From: Niallia circulans
GTDB lineage: Bacteria; Bacillota; Bacilli; Bacillales; Cytobacillaceae
Assembly (NCBI RefSeq): GCF_007273535.1
Contig: NZ_RIBP01000004.1
Span: 1,774,001-1,838,000 of the forward strand
Reading direction: 5' to 3'
DNA length: 64,000 bases
Part shown: piece by piece, positions 25,019-38,174 of the stretch
Position numbering within the stretch: position 1 is the first letter of the stretch
Layout of the letters: every line of letters begins with the position of its first letter
Translations under genes and position numbers: made by a program
The notes under the pieces: model-generated
What the model saw: the letters and a program-made list of their open reading frames with translations, nothing else
The model's database searches: none
Told to the model about the DNA's origin: nothing

Positions 25019-25804
25019 ATGGGTCAATCTAAATTAGTAATTAATGACTTACATGTAGCAATTGATGAGAAAGAAATTATCAAGGGTCTTAACCTTGAAG
25101 TTAAAGGCGGAGAAATCCATGCAATCATGGGACCAAATGGTACTGGTAAATCAACTCTTTCTTCTGCAATCATGGGACATCCTAAGTATGAAGTAACAAG
25201 CGGAAGTGTTTCTCTTGATGACGAGGATGTATTGGAAATGGAAGTAGACGAGCGTGCTCGTGCTGGCCTTTTCTTGGCAATGCAATACCCAAGTGAAATC
25301 AGCGGTGTCACAAATGCTGACTTCTTGCGTTCTGCACTTAACAGCAGACTAGGTGAAGGCAATGAAATTTCATTGATGAAATTTATCCGTAAAATGGATA
25401 GCAATATGGAATACTTGGAAATGGATCCAGATATGGCACAAAGATACTTGAATGAAGGTTTCTCTGGCGGTGAAAAGAAACGTAATGAGATTCTTCAATT
25501 AATGATGCTTGAGCCGAAAATTGCTATTTTAGATGAAATCGATTCTGGTTTGGATATCGATGCATTGAAAGTCGTTTCTAAAGGAATCAACCAAATGCGT
25601 GGCGAAGACTTCGGTTGCCTAATTATTACACATTACCAAAGATTATTGAACTATATTACACCTGATTTCGTCCATGTCATGATGCAAGGTCGCATTGTTA
25701 AGTCTGGCGGACCAGAACTAGCAGCACGTCTTGAAGCAGAAGGTTATGATTGGATTAAGCAAGAGCTTGGAATTGAAGACGAAACAGTTGGACAAGAAGC
25801 GTAA
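25019..25804 (+). CDS. sufC: SufC, Fe-S assembly ATPase
   Basis: 261 residues, ATG 25019 after GTGGAGGT. ABC-type ATPase with GPNGTGKST, FSGGEKKRNEI and IAILDEIDSGLD, the SufC-specific signature. It forms SufBC2D scaffold in the cytosol and drives cluster assembly by ATP hydrolysis. First gene of sufCDSUB, the order found across Bacillus; the operon is essential in B. subtilis. Confidence 0.97.
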   Translation: MGQSKLVINDLHVAIDEKEIIKGLNLEVKGGEIHAIMGPNGTGKSTLSSAIMGHPKYEVTSGSVSLDDEDVLEMEVDERARAGLFLAMQYPSEISGVTNADFLRSALNSRLGEGNEISLMKFIRKMDSNMEYLEMDPDMAQRYLNEGFSGGEKKRNEILQLMMLEPKIAILDEIDSGLDIDALKVVSKGINQMRGEDFGCLIITHYQRLLNYITPDFVHVMMQGRIVKSGGPELAARLEAEGYDWIKQELGIEDETVGQEA

Positions 25805-25823
25805 TAGTTAGGAGGACCCTACC

Positions 25824-28784
<2,961 letters not shown>

Positions 28785-28848
28785 TTAAAGATCCCTTTTC
28801 TTCTTATCCAAGGCCAGCTTGGCTGCATATAGAATGGAGGAAAACGAA

Positions 28849-30246
28849 ATGGCAAAAAAAGCACCCGATATTGGGGATTATAAATATGGATTCTCAGACA
28901 AAGACGTTTCTATCTTTCGTTCTAAACGTGGTTTAACGAAAGAAATCGTCGAAGAAATTTCAAAAATGAAGGAAGAGCCGCAGTGGATGCTTGACTTCCG
29001 CTTAAAGTCTCTTGAGCATTTTTACAAAATGCCAATGCCACAATGGGGCGGAGATATGGCTTCATTGAACTTTGATGAAATCACTTACTATGTTAAACCA
29101 TCTGAGAAAACAGAGCGTTCTTGGGATGAAGTACCAGAAGAAATCAAGCAAACTTTCGACAAGCTTGGTATTCCAGAAGCGGAACAAAAGTATCTTGCAG
29201 GTGTTTCTGCTCAGTACGAATCTGAGGTTGTTTATCACAATATGCAAGAGGACTTGGAGAATATGGGGATTGTCTTCAAGGATACAGACTCAGCATTGAA
29301 AGAAAACGAAGATGTTTTCCGTGAACACTGGGCGACTGTTATCCCGCCAACTGACAACAAGTTTGCTGCATTGAATTCAGCAGTTTGGTCTGGTGGTTCC
29401 TTCATCTATGTACCAAAAGGAATCAAAGTGGATACACCGCTGCAAGCGTACTTCCGAATTAACTCAGAAAACATGGGGCAGTTCGAAAGAACATTGATCA
29501 TCGTTGATGAAGGCGCACATGTTCATTATGTTGAGGGCTGTACAGCTCCTGTTTATACAACAAACTCCCTTCATAGTGCAGTAGTTGAAATTATCATCAA
29601 AAAAGATGCTTATTGCCGTTATACTACAATCCAAAACTGGGCTAACAACGTATACAACCTTGTTACAAAAAGAGCTGTATGTGATGCCAATGCAACAATG
29701 GAATGGATTGACGGTAATATCGGAAGTAAATTAACGATGAAATATCCTGCTGTTATCTTAAAAGGTGAAGGCGCACGAGGAATGACATTGTCTATCGCTC
29801 TTGCAGGTAAAGGTCAGCACCAAGATGCTGGTGCGAAAATGATTCACTTAGCACCAAATACTTCTTCAACAATTGTTTCGAAATCAATTTCGAAGCAAGG
29901 CGGAAAAGTAACGTACCGCGGTATTGTTCACTTTGGCCGTAAAGCAGACGGTGCTCGCTCTAATATTGAGTGTGACACTTTAATAATGGATAATAAATCT
30001 ACATCAGATACTATCCCTTACAATGAAATATTAAATGATAATATTTCACTTGAGCATGAAGCGAAGGTTTCTAAAGTTTCAGAAGAGCAATTATTCTACT
30101 TGATGAGCAGAGGTATTTCCGAAGAGGAAGCTACTGAAATGATCGTAATGGGCTTCATCGAGCCATTTACGAAAGAGCTGCCAATGGAATATGCTGTTGA
30201 GATGAACCGCTTGATCAAGTTCGAAATGGAAGGCTCCATCGGTTAA
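28849..30246 (+). CDS. sufB: SufB, Fe-S scaffold subunit
   Basis: 465 residues, ATG 28849 (GGAGG at 28836); the frame upstream to 28819 is not supported. SufB features: [44 protein letters not shown] and the C-terminal [19 protein letters not shown], each quoted in short. Last gene of the operon. Long perfect terminator follows. Confidence 0.97.
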   Translation: MAKKAPDIGDYKYGFSDKDVSIFRSKRGLTKEIVEEISKMKEEPQWMLDFRLKSLEHFYKMPMPQWGGDMASLNFDEITYYVKPSEKTERSWDEVPEEIKQTFDKLGIPEAEQKYLAGVSAQYESEVVYHNMQEDLENMGIVFKDTDSALKENEDVFREHWATVIPPTDNKFAALNSAVWSGGSFIYVPKGIKVDTPLQAYFRINSENMGQFERTLIIVDEGAHVHYVEGCTAPVYTTNSLHSAVVEIIIKKDAYCRYTTIQNWANNVYNLVTKRAVCDANATMEWIDGNIGSKLTMKYPAVILKGEGARGMTLSIALAGKGQHQDAGAKMIHLAPNTSSTIVSKSISKQGGKVTYRGIVHFGRKADGARSNIECDTLIMDNKSTSDTIPYNEILNDNISLEHEAKVSKVSEEQLFYLMSRGISEEEATEMIVMGFIEPFTKELPMEYAVEMNRLIKFEMEGSIG

Positions 30247-30252
30247 TGCCAA

Positions 30253-30288
30253 AAAAATTCGTATCTAATTTAGATACGAATTTTTTTT
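30253..30288. terminator. Terminator of the suf operon
   Basis: Perfect arms AAAAATTCGTATCTA and TAGATACGAATTTTT with a 3-base loop; T run on both strands. Confidence 0.88.
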
Positions 30289-30435
30289 ATAAAAGATTAA
30301 GTTCCTCCTGACGGTTATGTTAAGATATTTATATTGACTATATTAAAAAGGTAAAATCCAAAAAAATGGCCAATAGGTCATTAGGTCTAGGAAGTGTGGC
30401 GGTTTTCGTCCATAATGTTAGATAGAGGTGGTCAT

Positions 30436-31281
30436 TTGATTCATATTGGCTTAACTGGATGGGGCGACCATGATACTTTATATGGTTCCCATGTTTCTTC
30501 GCGAAATAAGCTGCAGGAATATGCAAGCTACTTCCCAGCGGTCGAAGTAGACTCCTCTTTTTATGCAATACAACCAGTAAAGAATGCGGAAAGATGGACA
30601 GGAACTACGCCAGACCGTTTTCAATTTGTCGTTAAGGCATTTCAGGGAATGACAGGCCATCAAAGGGGAGAGCTTCCATTCGCAACACAGGAAGAAATGT
30701 TTGATGCGTTTCTTGAATCTATCTCACCATATGAAGCAGCAAATAAGTTAAGTATGGTGCTTTTTCAGTTTCCTCCATGGTTTGATTGTACGAGAGCACA
30801 TGTGGATTATCTAAGGGAATGTAAGGCTAAGATGAAGGATATTCCTTGTGCATTGGAATTCCGCCATCAATCATGGTTTAACAATCAATTTAAGGAAAAA
30901 ACACTTTTATTTATGAAAGAAGAAAACTGGATACACAGTATTTGTGATGAGCCCCAGGCAATGCCTGGTTCAATTCCAGCGATTTTAGAGCCTGTTCAAA
31001 AGGATAAGGTTCTTATCCGGTTTCATGGCAGAAATTATTATGGATGGACACAAAAAAACAATCCAAACTGGAGAGAGGTTCGTTATCTTTACAGATATAA
31101 TCAGAAGGAATTGGAAGATTGGGCAGAGAATATTAAACGGTTGCACGAACAGTGCAAAAATGTCTATGTCTTGTTCAACAATAATTCTGGTGGAGACGCT
31201 GCAGATAATGCACTGCAGTTAATGAAGATTTTAGGCATAGTATATGAAAATCTTGCTCCAAGACAGTTGGATTTGTTTTAG
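30436..31281 (+). CDS. yunF: YunF, DUF72 family protein
   Basis: 281 residues if TTG 30436 is used, supported by GAGGTGG at 30425-30431; ATG 30415 and the frame to 30394 lack a site. DUF72 (YecE-type, TIM-barrel-like) features: IHIGLTGWGDHD, FPAVEVDSSFYAIQP, FVVKAFQGMTGHQ, LEFRHQSWF and the closing NNNSGGDAADNALQL. No catalytic function is established for the family. Gene order with yunD and yunC matches B. subtilis. Confidence 0.88.
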   Translation: MIHIGLTGWGDHDTLYGSHVSSRNKLQEYASYFPAVEVDSSFYAIQPVKNAERWTGTTPDRFQFVVKAFQGMTGHQRGELPFATQEEMFDAFLESISPYEAANKLSMVLFQFPPWFDCTRAHVDYLRECKAKMKDIPCALEFRHQSWFNNQFKEKTLLFMKEENWIHSICDEPQAMPGSIPAILEPVQKDKVLIRFHGRNYYGWTQKNNPNWREVRYLYRYNQKELEDWAENIKRLHEQCKNVYVLFNNNSGGDAADNALQLMKILGIVYENLAPRQLDLF

Positions 31282-31326
31282 CAATTTTGTGATCAAGAAT
31301 CAATATACGACAGGCAGGCGAAATAA

Positions 31327-32685
31327 ATGGAAAACATCCATATATATCATACTAATGATTTGCACAGTCATTTTGAAAACTGGCCTAGAATCATAGAACT
31401 TTTCAGAAAAAGAAAACAATGGCATACAGAGGCCGGAGATGCGGTCTTCTTGTTTGATATCGGTGACCATTTGGATTTATCACATCCATATACGGAGGCT
31501 ACACAAGGAAGAGGCAATGCATCTTTATTAGAGTCAGAGCAGTTTGATGCAGTCACAATCGGTAATAATGAGGGTATAACGCTTCCCTTTGCTGCGCTGG
31601 ATCATTTATATGATGATGCAACCTATGATGTCATTGTTGCAAATCTTTTTTATGCGAATGGTATAAGGCCAGATTGGTGCATTCCACATAAAATTTATGT
31701 TACTGATCAAGGTACACGGATTGGTGTTATCGGTTTAACTGCCTATTTCCATACATTATATGAACTGCTTGGCTGGAAGCTGTCTGTTCCTTTTCAAGCA
31801 TTAAGAGAACAGCTCGCACTGCTGCAAGGTAAAACAGACATCATTGTTGTATTGTCTCATTTAGGGATCAATGACGACGAGCAGATGGCTGAAATCTTTC
31901 CGGAAGTTGATATTATTTTGGGAGCACACACCCACCATATTCTGCATCAGGGCAAGCTAATAAAAAACAGCCTACTAGCTGCTGCGGGGAAATACGGCCA
32001 ATACGCTGGTCATATTGAAATAAAATACGACCCAGCGACAAAAAAGGTGTTGGATAAAAGGGCCGAAGTGTATGATACAAATAAACTTCCTTTAGCAAAT
32101 AAGGAAGAGGAATACATTGAAAATCTCTATTTAGAAGGAAAAAAAGCACTTTCCGAGGAAGTACTCTCTCTAAATAAGTCACTACCTAAACAAGAAATTG
32201 CAGGACTTTTATGTGATGCGGTCCTTAAATGGTGCAATGCAGACGTATCTATTCTTAATGAGGGCTTAATCCTTGATGATTTGAGCAAAGGATGTGTAAG
32301 CTTTTACGACTTATTAAGTATTTGCCCACATCCGATTAACCCTTGCACTGTTATCTTGACAGGAGCAGAGCTAAAGGAAGTCCTAACAGATATGAAGCGG
32401 GATTCTTGGGAGACCCTTCCGGTGAAAGGTCTTGGATTCCGAGGTACATTAATGGGTAAAATGATTTCTAAAGGAGTTAAGTCTGAAGTGGAAGGCCAGA
32501 TTACATCCTATTGGATAAATGGCCAACAACTTAATCCTAAAACAAACTATACAGTGGCTATCCCTGACATGTTCACATTTGGTGATTTTTTTCCTTCCAT
32601 ATACCGTGCAACAGAAAAGCAGTATTTCCTGCCAGAATTTATGAGGAATATATTGGCAGAAGCCTTAAAGAGGTCTCAAAAATAA
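31327..32685 (+). CDS. yunD: YunD, metallophosphatase / 5'-nucleotidase family
   Basis: 452 residues, no signal peptide, so cytosolic unlike secreted 5'-nucleotidases. Metal motifs are IYHTNDLHSHFENW, FDIGDHLD, TIGNNEGI, VVLSHLGINDD and LGAHTHH. A C-terminal 5'-nucleotidase domain follows (NEGLILDDLSKGCVSFYD). Probably hydrolyses a nucleotide or similar phosphoester; substrate unknown. Confidence 0.9.
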   Translation: MENIHIYHTNDLHSHFENWPRIIELFRKRKQWHTEAGDAVFLFDIGDHLDLSHPYTEATQGRGNASLLESEQFDAVTIGNNEGITLPFAALDHLYDDATYDVIVANLFYANGIRPDWCIPHKIYVTDQGTRIGVIGLTAYFHTLYELLGWKLSVPFQALREQLALLQGKTDIIVVLSHLGINDDEQMAEIFPEVDIILGAHTHHILHQGKLIKNSLLAAAGKYGQYAGHIEIKYDPATKKVLDKRAEVYDTNKLPLANKEEEYIENLYLEGKKALSEEVLSLNKSLPKQEIAGLLCDAVLKWCNADVSILNEGLILDDLSKGCVSFYDLLSICPHPINPCTVILTGAELKEVLTDMKRDSWETLPVKGLGFRGTLMGKMISKGVKSEVEGQITSYWINGQQLNPKTNYTVAIPDMFTFGDFFPSIYRATEKQYFLPEFMRNILAEALKRSQK

Positions 32686-32704
32686 TCTGTCTGTCAATAC
32701 ACGC

Positions 32705-32738
32705 CTTTTTCCTTACTGAATAGTATATAAGGAAAAAG
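32705..32738 (+). promoter_or_regulatory. Hairpin just before yunC
   Basis: Inverted repeat CTTTTTCCTTA and TAAGGAAAAAG with a 12-base loop, directly followed by the GAGGGG ribosome site. It has no T run and may be an mRNA stability or processing element. Confidence 0.4.
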
Positions 32739-32753
32739 AGAGGGGTGATTGTC

Positions 32754-33056
32754 ATGGTAGAATTATATCCTATTGTGATTGAGGAGCAGACATTTATTGC
32801 CGTTAGCGTTCAGTTGCCCAAAACAAATCTGCTTGTTGTTAAGAATGATAAAGGATATATAATGTGTGGAGCGTTGGATGTAGGATTATTAAATGAAAAG
32901 TTGAAAGATCGAAAAGTGATTGCTGGGCGAGCGGTCGGGGTTAAGACAATCGAACAGCTGCTTGAAGCCCCGCTAGAATCAGTAACTTATGAAGCTGAAA
33001 ATCTCGGCATTCATAAAGGGATGATCGGTAAAGACGCTTTAGTAAAGATGGTGTAA
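32754..33056 (+). CDS. yunC: YunC, DUF1805 protein
   Basis: 100 residues from ATG 32754 (GAGGGGTG upstream). Small single-domain protein with LVVKNDKGYIMCGALDVGLLNEK and the repeat-like GRAVGVKTIEQLLEAPL, typical of DUF1805. Function unknown. Sits between yunD and an HD-GYP gene. Confidence 0.85.
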   Translation: MVELYPIVIEEQTFIAVSVQLPKTNLLVVKNDKGYIMCGALDVGLLNEKLKDRKVIAGRAVGVKTIEQLLEAPLESVTYEAENLGIHKGMIGKDALVKMV

Positions 33057-33200
33057 CGTTTCTGCAGCAATTTAAGGCCAAGTGTGAGGCTGAAAAAGGA
33101 TGGGAATAGCCTTTCCCTCCTTTTTATGTATTTTAAGAACGCACATATTAAAATATTTTGTCATTTTTTTAAATCATGTTAAATTAGGAGCTAGTATGGA

Positions 33201-34286
33201 ATGAAATTAGTTGGAACAAAATACCTTGCAGAAGGAGCAATATTAGCGAAACCGATACATAATGAGCGAGGCAATATTCTCGTTAACAGTGGCGTAAAGC
33301 TCGATAAGCAATTAATACAGCGTTTGCTGCAACTTGGTATTGCCTATTTATACATAGAAGATAAATTGACAGACGACATCTTCCCTGTTTCCGTTATCTC
33401 TGATAAGTTGAAGAGAGAAGCAATGAAAACAATTGAAGCAAGCTTCCAGGAGATTAAGAATTCTAAAAGTACAGACAGATCCTTTATTATGGAAAAATCA
33501 GCACCTGCTTTTAAAGCGTTGATTGAAAAAGTTCTCGAGGAGCTTAAAAAGCATCAGGAGCTATTTTCCATTATGAGTGATGTATTTCTTTATGATAATT
33601 ATATTTTCTCACATAGTTTAAATGTTACCCTTTATTCCTTAGCATTAGGTTTAGAATTGAAGCTGTCCAGAAAACAGCTGGAGGACCTGGGACTTGGAGC
33701 AATTCTGCATGATGTTGGCAAGATGGATATTCCCTTGGAGATTCTGTTAAAACCGGGGAAGTTAACCTTTGAAGAATTTACTGAAATAAAAAAGCATGCA
33801 AATGCAGGCTTTGATATACTGCGTAAGGTCCATAATATGCCTTTAATTGTGGCACATTGTGCTTATCAGCATCATGAAAGAATAAACGGATCTGGTTACC
33901 CAAGAGGAATTACCGGGGAAGAGATTCATCTTTTCGGCAGGATAATCGCCGTTGCAGATGTTTTTGATGCCATTACCTCTAATCGTGTATATAGGCAGGC
34001 CATGCTCCCGCATGAGGCCCTTGAGATTCTCTATACAGGGATAGATACACTTTTTGATGCGAAAATTGTCGAAGCATTTCGTAATGCAATCATTCTTTAT
34101 CCTAACGGTGTGAGTGTGGTATTAAGCAGTGGTGAAAAGGGCATTGTTTCAAAACAAAATAAAGGCTTCAATGAACGTCCAGTTGTTCGTATTATGGAAA
34201 GGGACGGAGAAAAAATTGATCCTTATGACCTTGACCTTAAGGAAAACCTTGCCATTATGATTATTGAATGTGAAGCAATCGGCTAG
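33201..34286 (+). CDS. HD-GYP domain cyclic-di-GMP phosphodiesterase
   Basis: 361 residues. Residues ~1-110 form a small N-terminal part of the kind seen before many HD-GYP domains (LAEGAILAKPIHNERGNILVNSG). The HD-GYP domain (about 125-300) keeps every key motif: HSLNVTLYS, AILHDVGKMDIP, KHANAGFDIL, HHERINGSGYPRGI and AVADVFDAITSNR. It should hydrolyse cyclic di-GMP in the cytosol. No membrane or receiver domain is seen. It lies where B. subtilis has no such gene, between yunC and yunB. Confidence 0.92.
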   Translation: MKLVGTKYLAEGAILAKPIHNERGNILVNSGVKLDKQLIQRLLQLGIAYLYIEDKLTDDIFPVSVISDKLKREAMKTIEASFQEIKNSKSTDRSFIMEKSAPAFKALIEKVLEELKKHQELFSIMSDVFLYDNYIFSHSLNVTLYSLALGLELKLSRKQLEDLGLGAILHDVGKMDIPLEILLKPGKLTFEEFTEIKKHANAGFDILRKVHNMPLIVAHCAYQHHERINGSGYPRGITGEEIHLFGRIIAVADVFDAITSNRVYRQAMLPHEALEILYTGIDTLFDAKIVEAFRNAIILYPNGVSVVLSSGEKGIVSKQNKGFNERPVVRIMERDGEKIDPYDLDLKENLAIMIIECEAIG

Positions 34287-34384
34287 TTAAATAGTAAGTC
34301 AAATCATACACATAACAAATAGGATTAGCCTTCTACATGTCCCTCTTTCAGCATATACATTAGCTTGGAAGGAGGGATGTTTTT

Positions 34385-35134
34385 TTGCGGAAATTTTATT
34401 TTCGACAAAGGATGCCAAAGAAAAAACCGTTGACTTTTCAGCAGGTTCTTTTGATTACAGCTGTGTTTTTTATCTTTTCCACCATATTGAGTTTTTGGAT
34501 CATTAATAATGGCTTAAAGCCGACACTTTCTTATTATGCACAATCACAAACGAAGAAGCTGGCAACATTAGTTATTAACGATGCACTTAAGGATGAGGCG
34601 GAAGAGGAAGATAATAATCTAATGATAGATGGCAATAATTTTGTGTTTAATACAGCACAAATTGTAAAAAAACAGCAGGAAATTACCAGCTTAGTCCAGG
34701 AAAACATAACTAGAATGGAAAAAGGAGTCATACCCGCTGGAGCACAATTGTCAGATATTGAATTAGATAAGAGCTTGACGGCACAGGGGAAAGGAATTGT
34801 GTATAATGTTCCAATTGGCCAAGCAACAAACAATGCTTTGCTTGGAAATCTAGGTCCAGATGTTCCAATAAAATTTAATGTAGTAGGCAGTGTGAAATCA
34901 GATTTAAAGACAGAGATGGAAAATGTGGGCATCAACTATGTCGTGGTAAAAGCATTTGTGGAAATAAAAGTAGACATACAAATTATTATTCCTTTTGCTA
35001 CAAAGCTGACAACTGTCAAACAGGATATACTTATAGCAATGGCAGGGTTTGAGGGAGATGTACCTGAGTTTTATAACGGGAGTGGCAGCAGCAGTATTCC
35101 TGCGCTACAATTGCCGGCAGATAATAAAAAATGA
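34385..35134 (+). CDS. yunB: YunB, sporulation protein
   Basis: 249 residues from TTG 34385, with AAGGAGGGA at 34368-34376. A basic N-terminus (RKFYFRQRMPKKK) precedes one membrane helix at about 20-40, and the rest would be outside. Central GAQLSDIELDKSLTAQGKGIVYNVPIG and repeated strand pattern fit YunB, a SigE-dependent protein needed for normal spore formation in B. subtilis. CATACACA near 34305 resembles a SigE -10 but is not certain. Faces lytH, another spore gene. Confidence 0.87.
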   Translation: MRKFYFRQRMPKKKPLTFQQVLLITAVFFIFSTILSFWIINNGLKPTLSYYAQSQTKKLATLVINDALKDEAEEEDNNLMIDGNNFVFNTAQIVKKQQEITSLVQENITRMEKGVIPAGAQLSDIELDKSLTAQGKGIVYNVPIGQATNNALLGNLGPDVPIKFNVVGSVKSDLKTEMENVGINYVVVKAFVEIKVDIQIIIPFATKLTTVKQDILIAMAGFEGDVPEFYNGSGSSSIPALQLPADNKK

Positions 35135-35178
35135 TATTGCTCACCCCAAAAGCTGGGATGAGCAGTGTCATTATTTTT
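35130..35178. terminator. Bidirectional terminator between yunB and lytH
   Basis: Paired segments TGCTCACCCC and GGGATGAGCA plus outer AATGA/TCATT; T run on the plus strand. It reaches into the end of lytH. Confidence 0.7.
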
Positions 35179-36166
35179 TTGATTTTAATCTGATTCTTTC
35201 TTGTCTTTCCCACAACTTCAAATGAGAGTATGGATCATATGACCATTCTGTAAAGCCATTATCTTTATACATTCCATAATGTAGGTGCGGCGGGAATTTC
35301 CCAGAAGTTCCTGGAGGTCCATAGCCTGAGGAGCCGACTCCACCAATTAGCATTCCAGGCTCAACAATCATCCCATTATGCACATCCTTTGCAAAACCAC
35401 TTAAATGAGCAAAATAATGATAGTTATTATTTATGTCCCGAATACCAATCCGCCATCCGCCATATCTATTCCAGCCTTTCATTTCGATAATTCCATAGGA
35501 GGTGGCTCTTACTGGAACGCTGTAATCGGCAAAGATGTCAGTACCTTCATGGATTCGTTTGCCTCCCCAGCCTCTGGCATCTCCCCATGTGCTTCGATAG
35601 CTGTGATTGCTCCGCAGCGGCACAGGAAATGCATGCTCATCAAGATTAAGTCGCCCAAAATGCCTGTATATGGCAGCTTTACCCATAATGATACTAACTG
35701 TTTTATCTCGTTTGTAGTAATCCCAAAGCCCAATCCGGAAATTATCTTCATCCACACCATACCGCAAGATATAGTTGGCAAAGGTAAAAAGCACATCCTC
35801 ATCGTTTAAAGAGTCGGCTTTACCATCACCATTACCATCGACCCCGAACCCTCCAAAAAAGGCGATGCTTTTTGGATCCGTATCATCTTTGTCTGGATTT
35901 ATGATGCCAGCCCATTTTTCTTTAGGGAAGTAAATTCCTGTTAAGCCAGCCGCTTTAGGAAGGTCCTTTCGTGAAGACCGTATATTCCGTTCATATTGGT
36001 CAACTGCAGCAATATAGTACCATGGAAGTTGTGTTACCGCCTCGATCTTTTCATATAATTCCATCCTTTTGTAATATGTATCATCTGCAGAGGATTTTTC
36101 TGCAGCATGAGATACAATATTAGGTGCCAGGAATGCAAACAGGACGGCTAATAATATTTTTCGCAT
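35171..36166 (-). CDS. lytH: LytH, L-Ala-D-Glu endopeptidase of the spore cortex
   Basis: 331 residues; ATG 36166 is chosen over TTG 36169 for spacing from AAGGAGGG. A signal peptide ends near SHAAE (about 21), so the protein is exported into the space around the forespore. The C-terminal M23 domain has the zinc motifs HEGTDIFAD and HLHYGMY. In B. subtilis LytH cuts stem peptides of cortex peptidoglycan to single L-alanine; it is expressed in the mother cell. The N-terminal half has the EKIEAVTQLPWYYIAAVDQYERN segment, quoted in part, typical of LytH. Confidence 0.93.
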   Translation of the reverse strand: MRKILLAVLFAFLAPNIVSHAAEKSSADDTYYKRMELYEKIEAVTQLPWYYIAAVDQYERNIRSSRKDLPKAAGLTGIYFPKEKWAGIINPDKDDTDPKSIAFFGGFGVDGNGDGKADSLNDEDVLFTFANYILRYGVDEDNFRIGLWDYYKRDKTVSIIMGKAAIYRHFGRLNLDEHAFPVPLRSNHSYRSTWGDARGWGGKRIHEGTDIFADYSVPVRATSYGIIEMKGWNRYGGWRIGIRDINNNYHYFAHLSGFAKDVHNGMIVEPGMLIGGVGSSGYGPPGTSGKFPPHLHYGMYKDNGFTEWSYDPYSHLKLWERQERIRLKSKK

Positions 36167-36523
36167 CAATATCCCTCCTTCCTAAAAGCTAATCGTTATA
36201 TTTTGTGTGAATTAACAAAATAAATGAATATCAATAAATGGTAATAACAAAACTACAGCTTGTAGCAGTGTTTTGGTTATGTTAAAGTGACATTGGAACA
36301 ATTACTAGGCTATATTTTGTGTTATAAGATACATCTAAACCATTGAGGCAGGTGTTGTAGTATAGCCCTTTTTTTTAGTTCTAAGCGGTGTTATAAATTT
36401 CACATATGAAGAGCATCCTGCCCTACATACAGTTTTCTTTTCACATGGCAATAAGCAATTGTAAATGGCAAAAGAAGGCTTTAGGAAATGAGTTTCATTA
36501 TGAATCCAGGAGATGAATTGTAA
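36167..36523. other. Divergent promoter region of lytH and lipA
   Basis: No gene seen. A short inverted repeat CTACA-GCT-TGTAG lies at 36253-36265. I found no SigA promoter with good spacing for lipA, and no clear SigK box for lytH. A TAGCCC with eight T at 36363-36377 has no stem. Confidence 0.3.
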
Positions 36524-37438
36524 ATGGCTGAAAGAAAAGACGAATACCAACGCAAACCTGAATGGCTGAAAATCAAACTTAACACGAACGAAAACTACAC
36601 TGGCCTTAAAAAAATGATGAGGGAAAAAAAGCTGCATACAGTGTGTGAGGAAGCAAGATGTCCAAATATTCATGAATGCTGGGCTGTCAGAAGAACAGCT
36701 ACCTTCATGATATTAGGTGATACTTGTACAAGAGCTTGCCGCTTTTGTGCAGTTAAGACAGGCCTGCCGACAGAACTAGATTGGCAAGAGCCGGAAAGAG
36801 TCGCAGATTCAGTTGTTACAATGAACTTAAAGCATGTGGTTATCACAGCTGTTGCCAGAGATGATTTAAAGGATGGCGGTGCAGCTGTATTTGCTGAAAC
36901 AGTTAGAGCAATCCGCAGAAAAAACCCATTCACTAGCATTGAGGTTCTTCCATCTGACATGGGGGGAGTAGAAGAAAACCTGCGCGAATTAATGGATGCA
37001 AAGCCTGATATTTTAAACCACAATATTGAAACAGTAGAACGTTTGACGCCAAGAGTGCGTGCACGCGCTAAATATGACAGATCACTGGAGTTTTTAAGAA
37101 GAGCAAAAGAAATGTATCCAGAGATTCCGACTAAATCAAGCTTGATGATTGGTTTAGGGGAAACAAAAGAAGAAATTATTCAAACGATGGATGACTTAAG
37201 AGCTAACAATGTTGACATTATGACTATAGGACAATATTTGCAGCCAACTGCTAAGCATCTTAAAGTGCAAAAGTATTATCATCCAGATGAATTTAAAGAA
37301 TTTAAGAAAATAGCGTTAAGCAAAGGCTTCAGTCATTGTGAAGCTGGTCCGCTTGTACGCTCATCCTACCATGCCGACGAACAGGTAAGTGAAGCGAAGA
37401 AGAACCAAATGCTCGGAGCCCAGAAAAAAGAAGCGTGA
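36524..37438 (+). CDS. lipA: Lipoyl synthase
   Basis: 304 residues, ATG 36524 behind AGGAGAT. Two [4Fe-4S] sites: the auxiliary cluster Cys41, Cys46, Cys52 ([12 protein letters not shown]) and the radical-SAM cluster Cys68, Cys72, Cys75 (CTRACRFC). The C-terminal [13 protein letters not shown] carries the conserved Ser that ligates the auxiliary cluster. It inserts two sulfurs into octanoyl groups on GcvH or E2 domains. Its Fe-S clusters would come from the SUF machinery above. Confidence 0.97.
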   Translation: MAERKDEYQRKPEWLKIKLNTNENYTGLKKMMREKKLHTVCEEARCPNIHECWAVRRTATFMILGDTCTRACRFCAVKTGLPTELDWQEPERVADSVVTMNLKHVVITAVARDDLKDGGAAVFAETVRAIRRKNPFTSIEVLPSDMGGVEENLRELMDAKPDILNHNIETVERLTPRVRARAKYDRSLEFLRRAKEMYPEIPTKSSLMIGLGETKEEIIQTMDDLRANNVDIMTIGQYLQPTAKHLKVQKYYHPDEFKEFKKIALSKGFSHCEAGPLVRSSYHADEQVSEAKKNQMLGAQKKEA

Positions 37439-37445
37439 AAATTTT

Positions 37446-37493
37446 AGAGAGTAATCAAGGCAACTAATTACAGCCATGGTTATTCTCTTTTTT
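37446..37493 (+). terminator. Terminator after lipA
   Basis: Arms AGAGAGTAATCAAGGC and GCCATGGTTATTCTCT (G-U pairs and one bulge), then T run. The rest to 37744 holds no gene and no clear promoter. Confidence 0.7.
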
Positions 37494-37744
37494 ATTTGCT
37501 CCATAAACAAGTTGAATCTTGTGCAGCAGAAACACATCACCCGTTGTATTGTAAATAATTATTTCAGTTTTTGCTTTTCAGCACTATGTAAATTATCTGT
37601 TATCAGGTTATAATGAAGTGGTGAGAGATAGTACCTATTGGGTAAGATGGACGCTAGTCTAAATAGGACTTATTTAGGAGTACATATAATAATTATACAA
37701 GTATACATATGATCAAGAATGTTTCAAAAAGTGAGGTGAAGGTT

Positions 37745-38023
37745 TTGGTTTGCATAAATAATCACTGTTATGAACTCATAGAAGAACGCAAGGAAGGCTT
37801 TAATGAGGAGGCATTTAAAGGCAGATACAGCGATATTCTAACAAAGTACGATTATATTGTCGGAGATTGGGGATACGGACAGCTCAGACTTAGAGGGTTT
37901 TTCGATGACCAAAATCAAAAATCCAGCTTTGATACGAAAATTAGTACATTGACAGAATATTTATATGAATACTGCAATTTTGGTTGCCCGTATTTTGTCG
38001 TTAAGAAAATAAAAAAACATTGA
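37745..38023 (+). CDS. yutD: YutD, DUF1027 protein
   Basis: 92 residues from TTG 37745, which has GAGGTGA 6 bases upstream at 37732-37738; the longer frame from ATG 37709 has no ribosome site. Conserved core: GFNEEAFKGRYSDILTKYDYIVGDWGYGQLRLRGFF (quoted in part as YDYIVGDWGYGQLRLRGFF) and YCNFGCPYFVV. Cytosolic, function unknown. Follows lipA as in B. subtilis. Confidence 0.88.
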   Translation: MVCINNHCYELIEERKEGFNEEAFKGRYSDILTKYDYIVGDWGYGQLRLRGFFDDQNQKSSFDTKISTLTEYLYEYCNFGCPYFVVKKIKKH

Positions 38024-38174
38024 TACGAGAAGAGTGCTGATGGACTTAGCACCGCTTCTTAATACAGATGGGAAACGCTTTCCAGTTGACAGGCAAGTTT
38101 AGTCTTTAGAAAGCAGTTTTTCCTTTGTCTTTTTGCTATTACTTACAGGTTGCTGTATGAGAGGAAATGAAGCG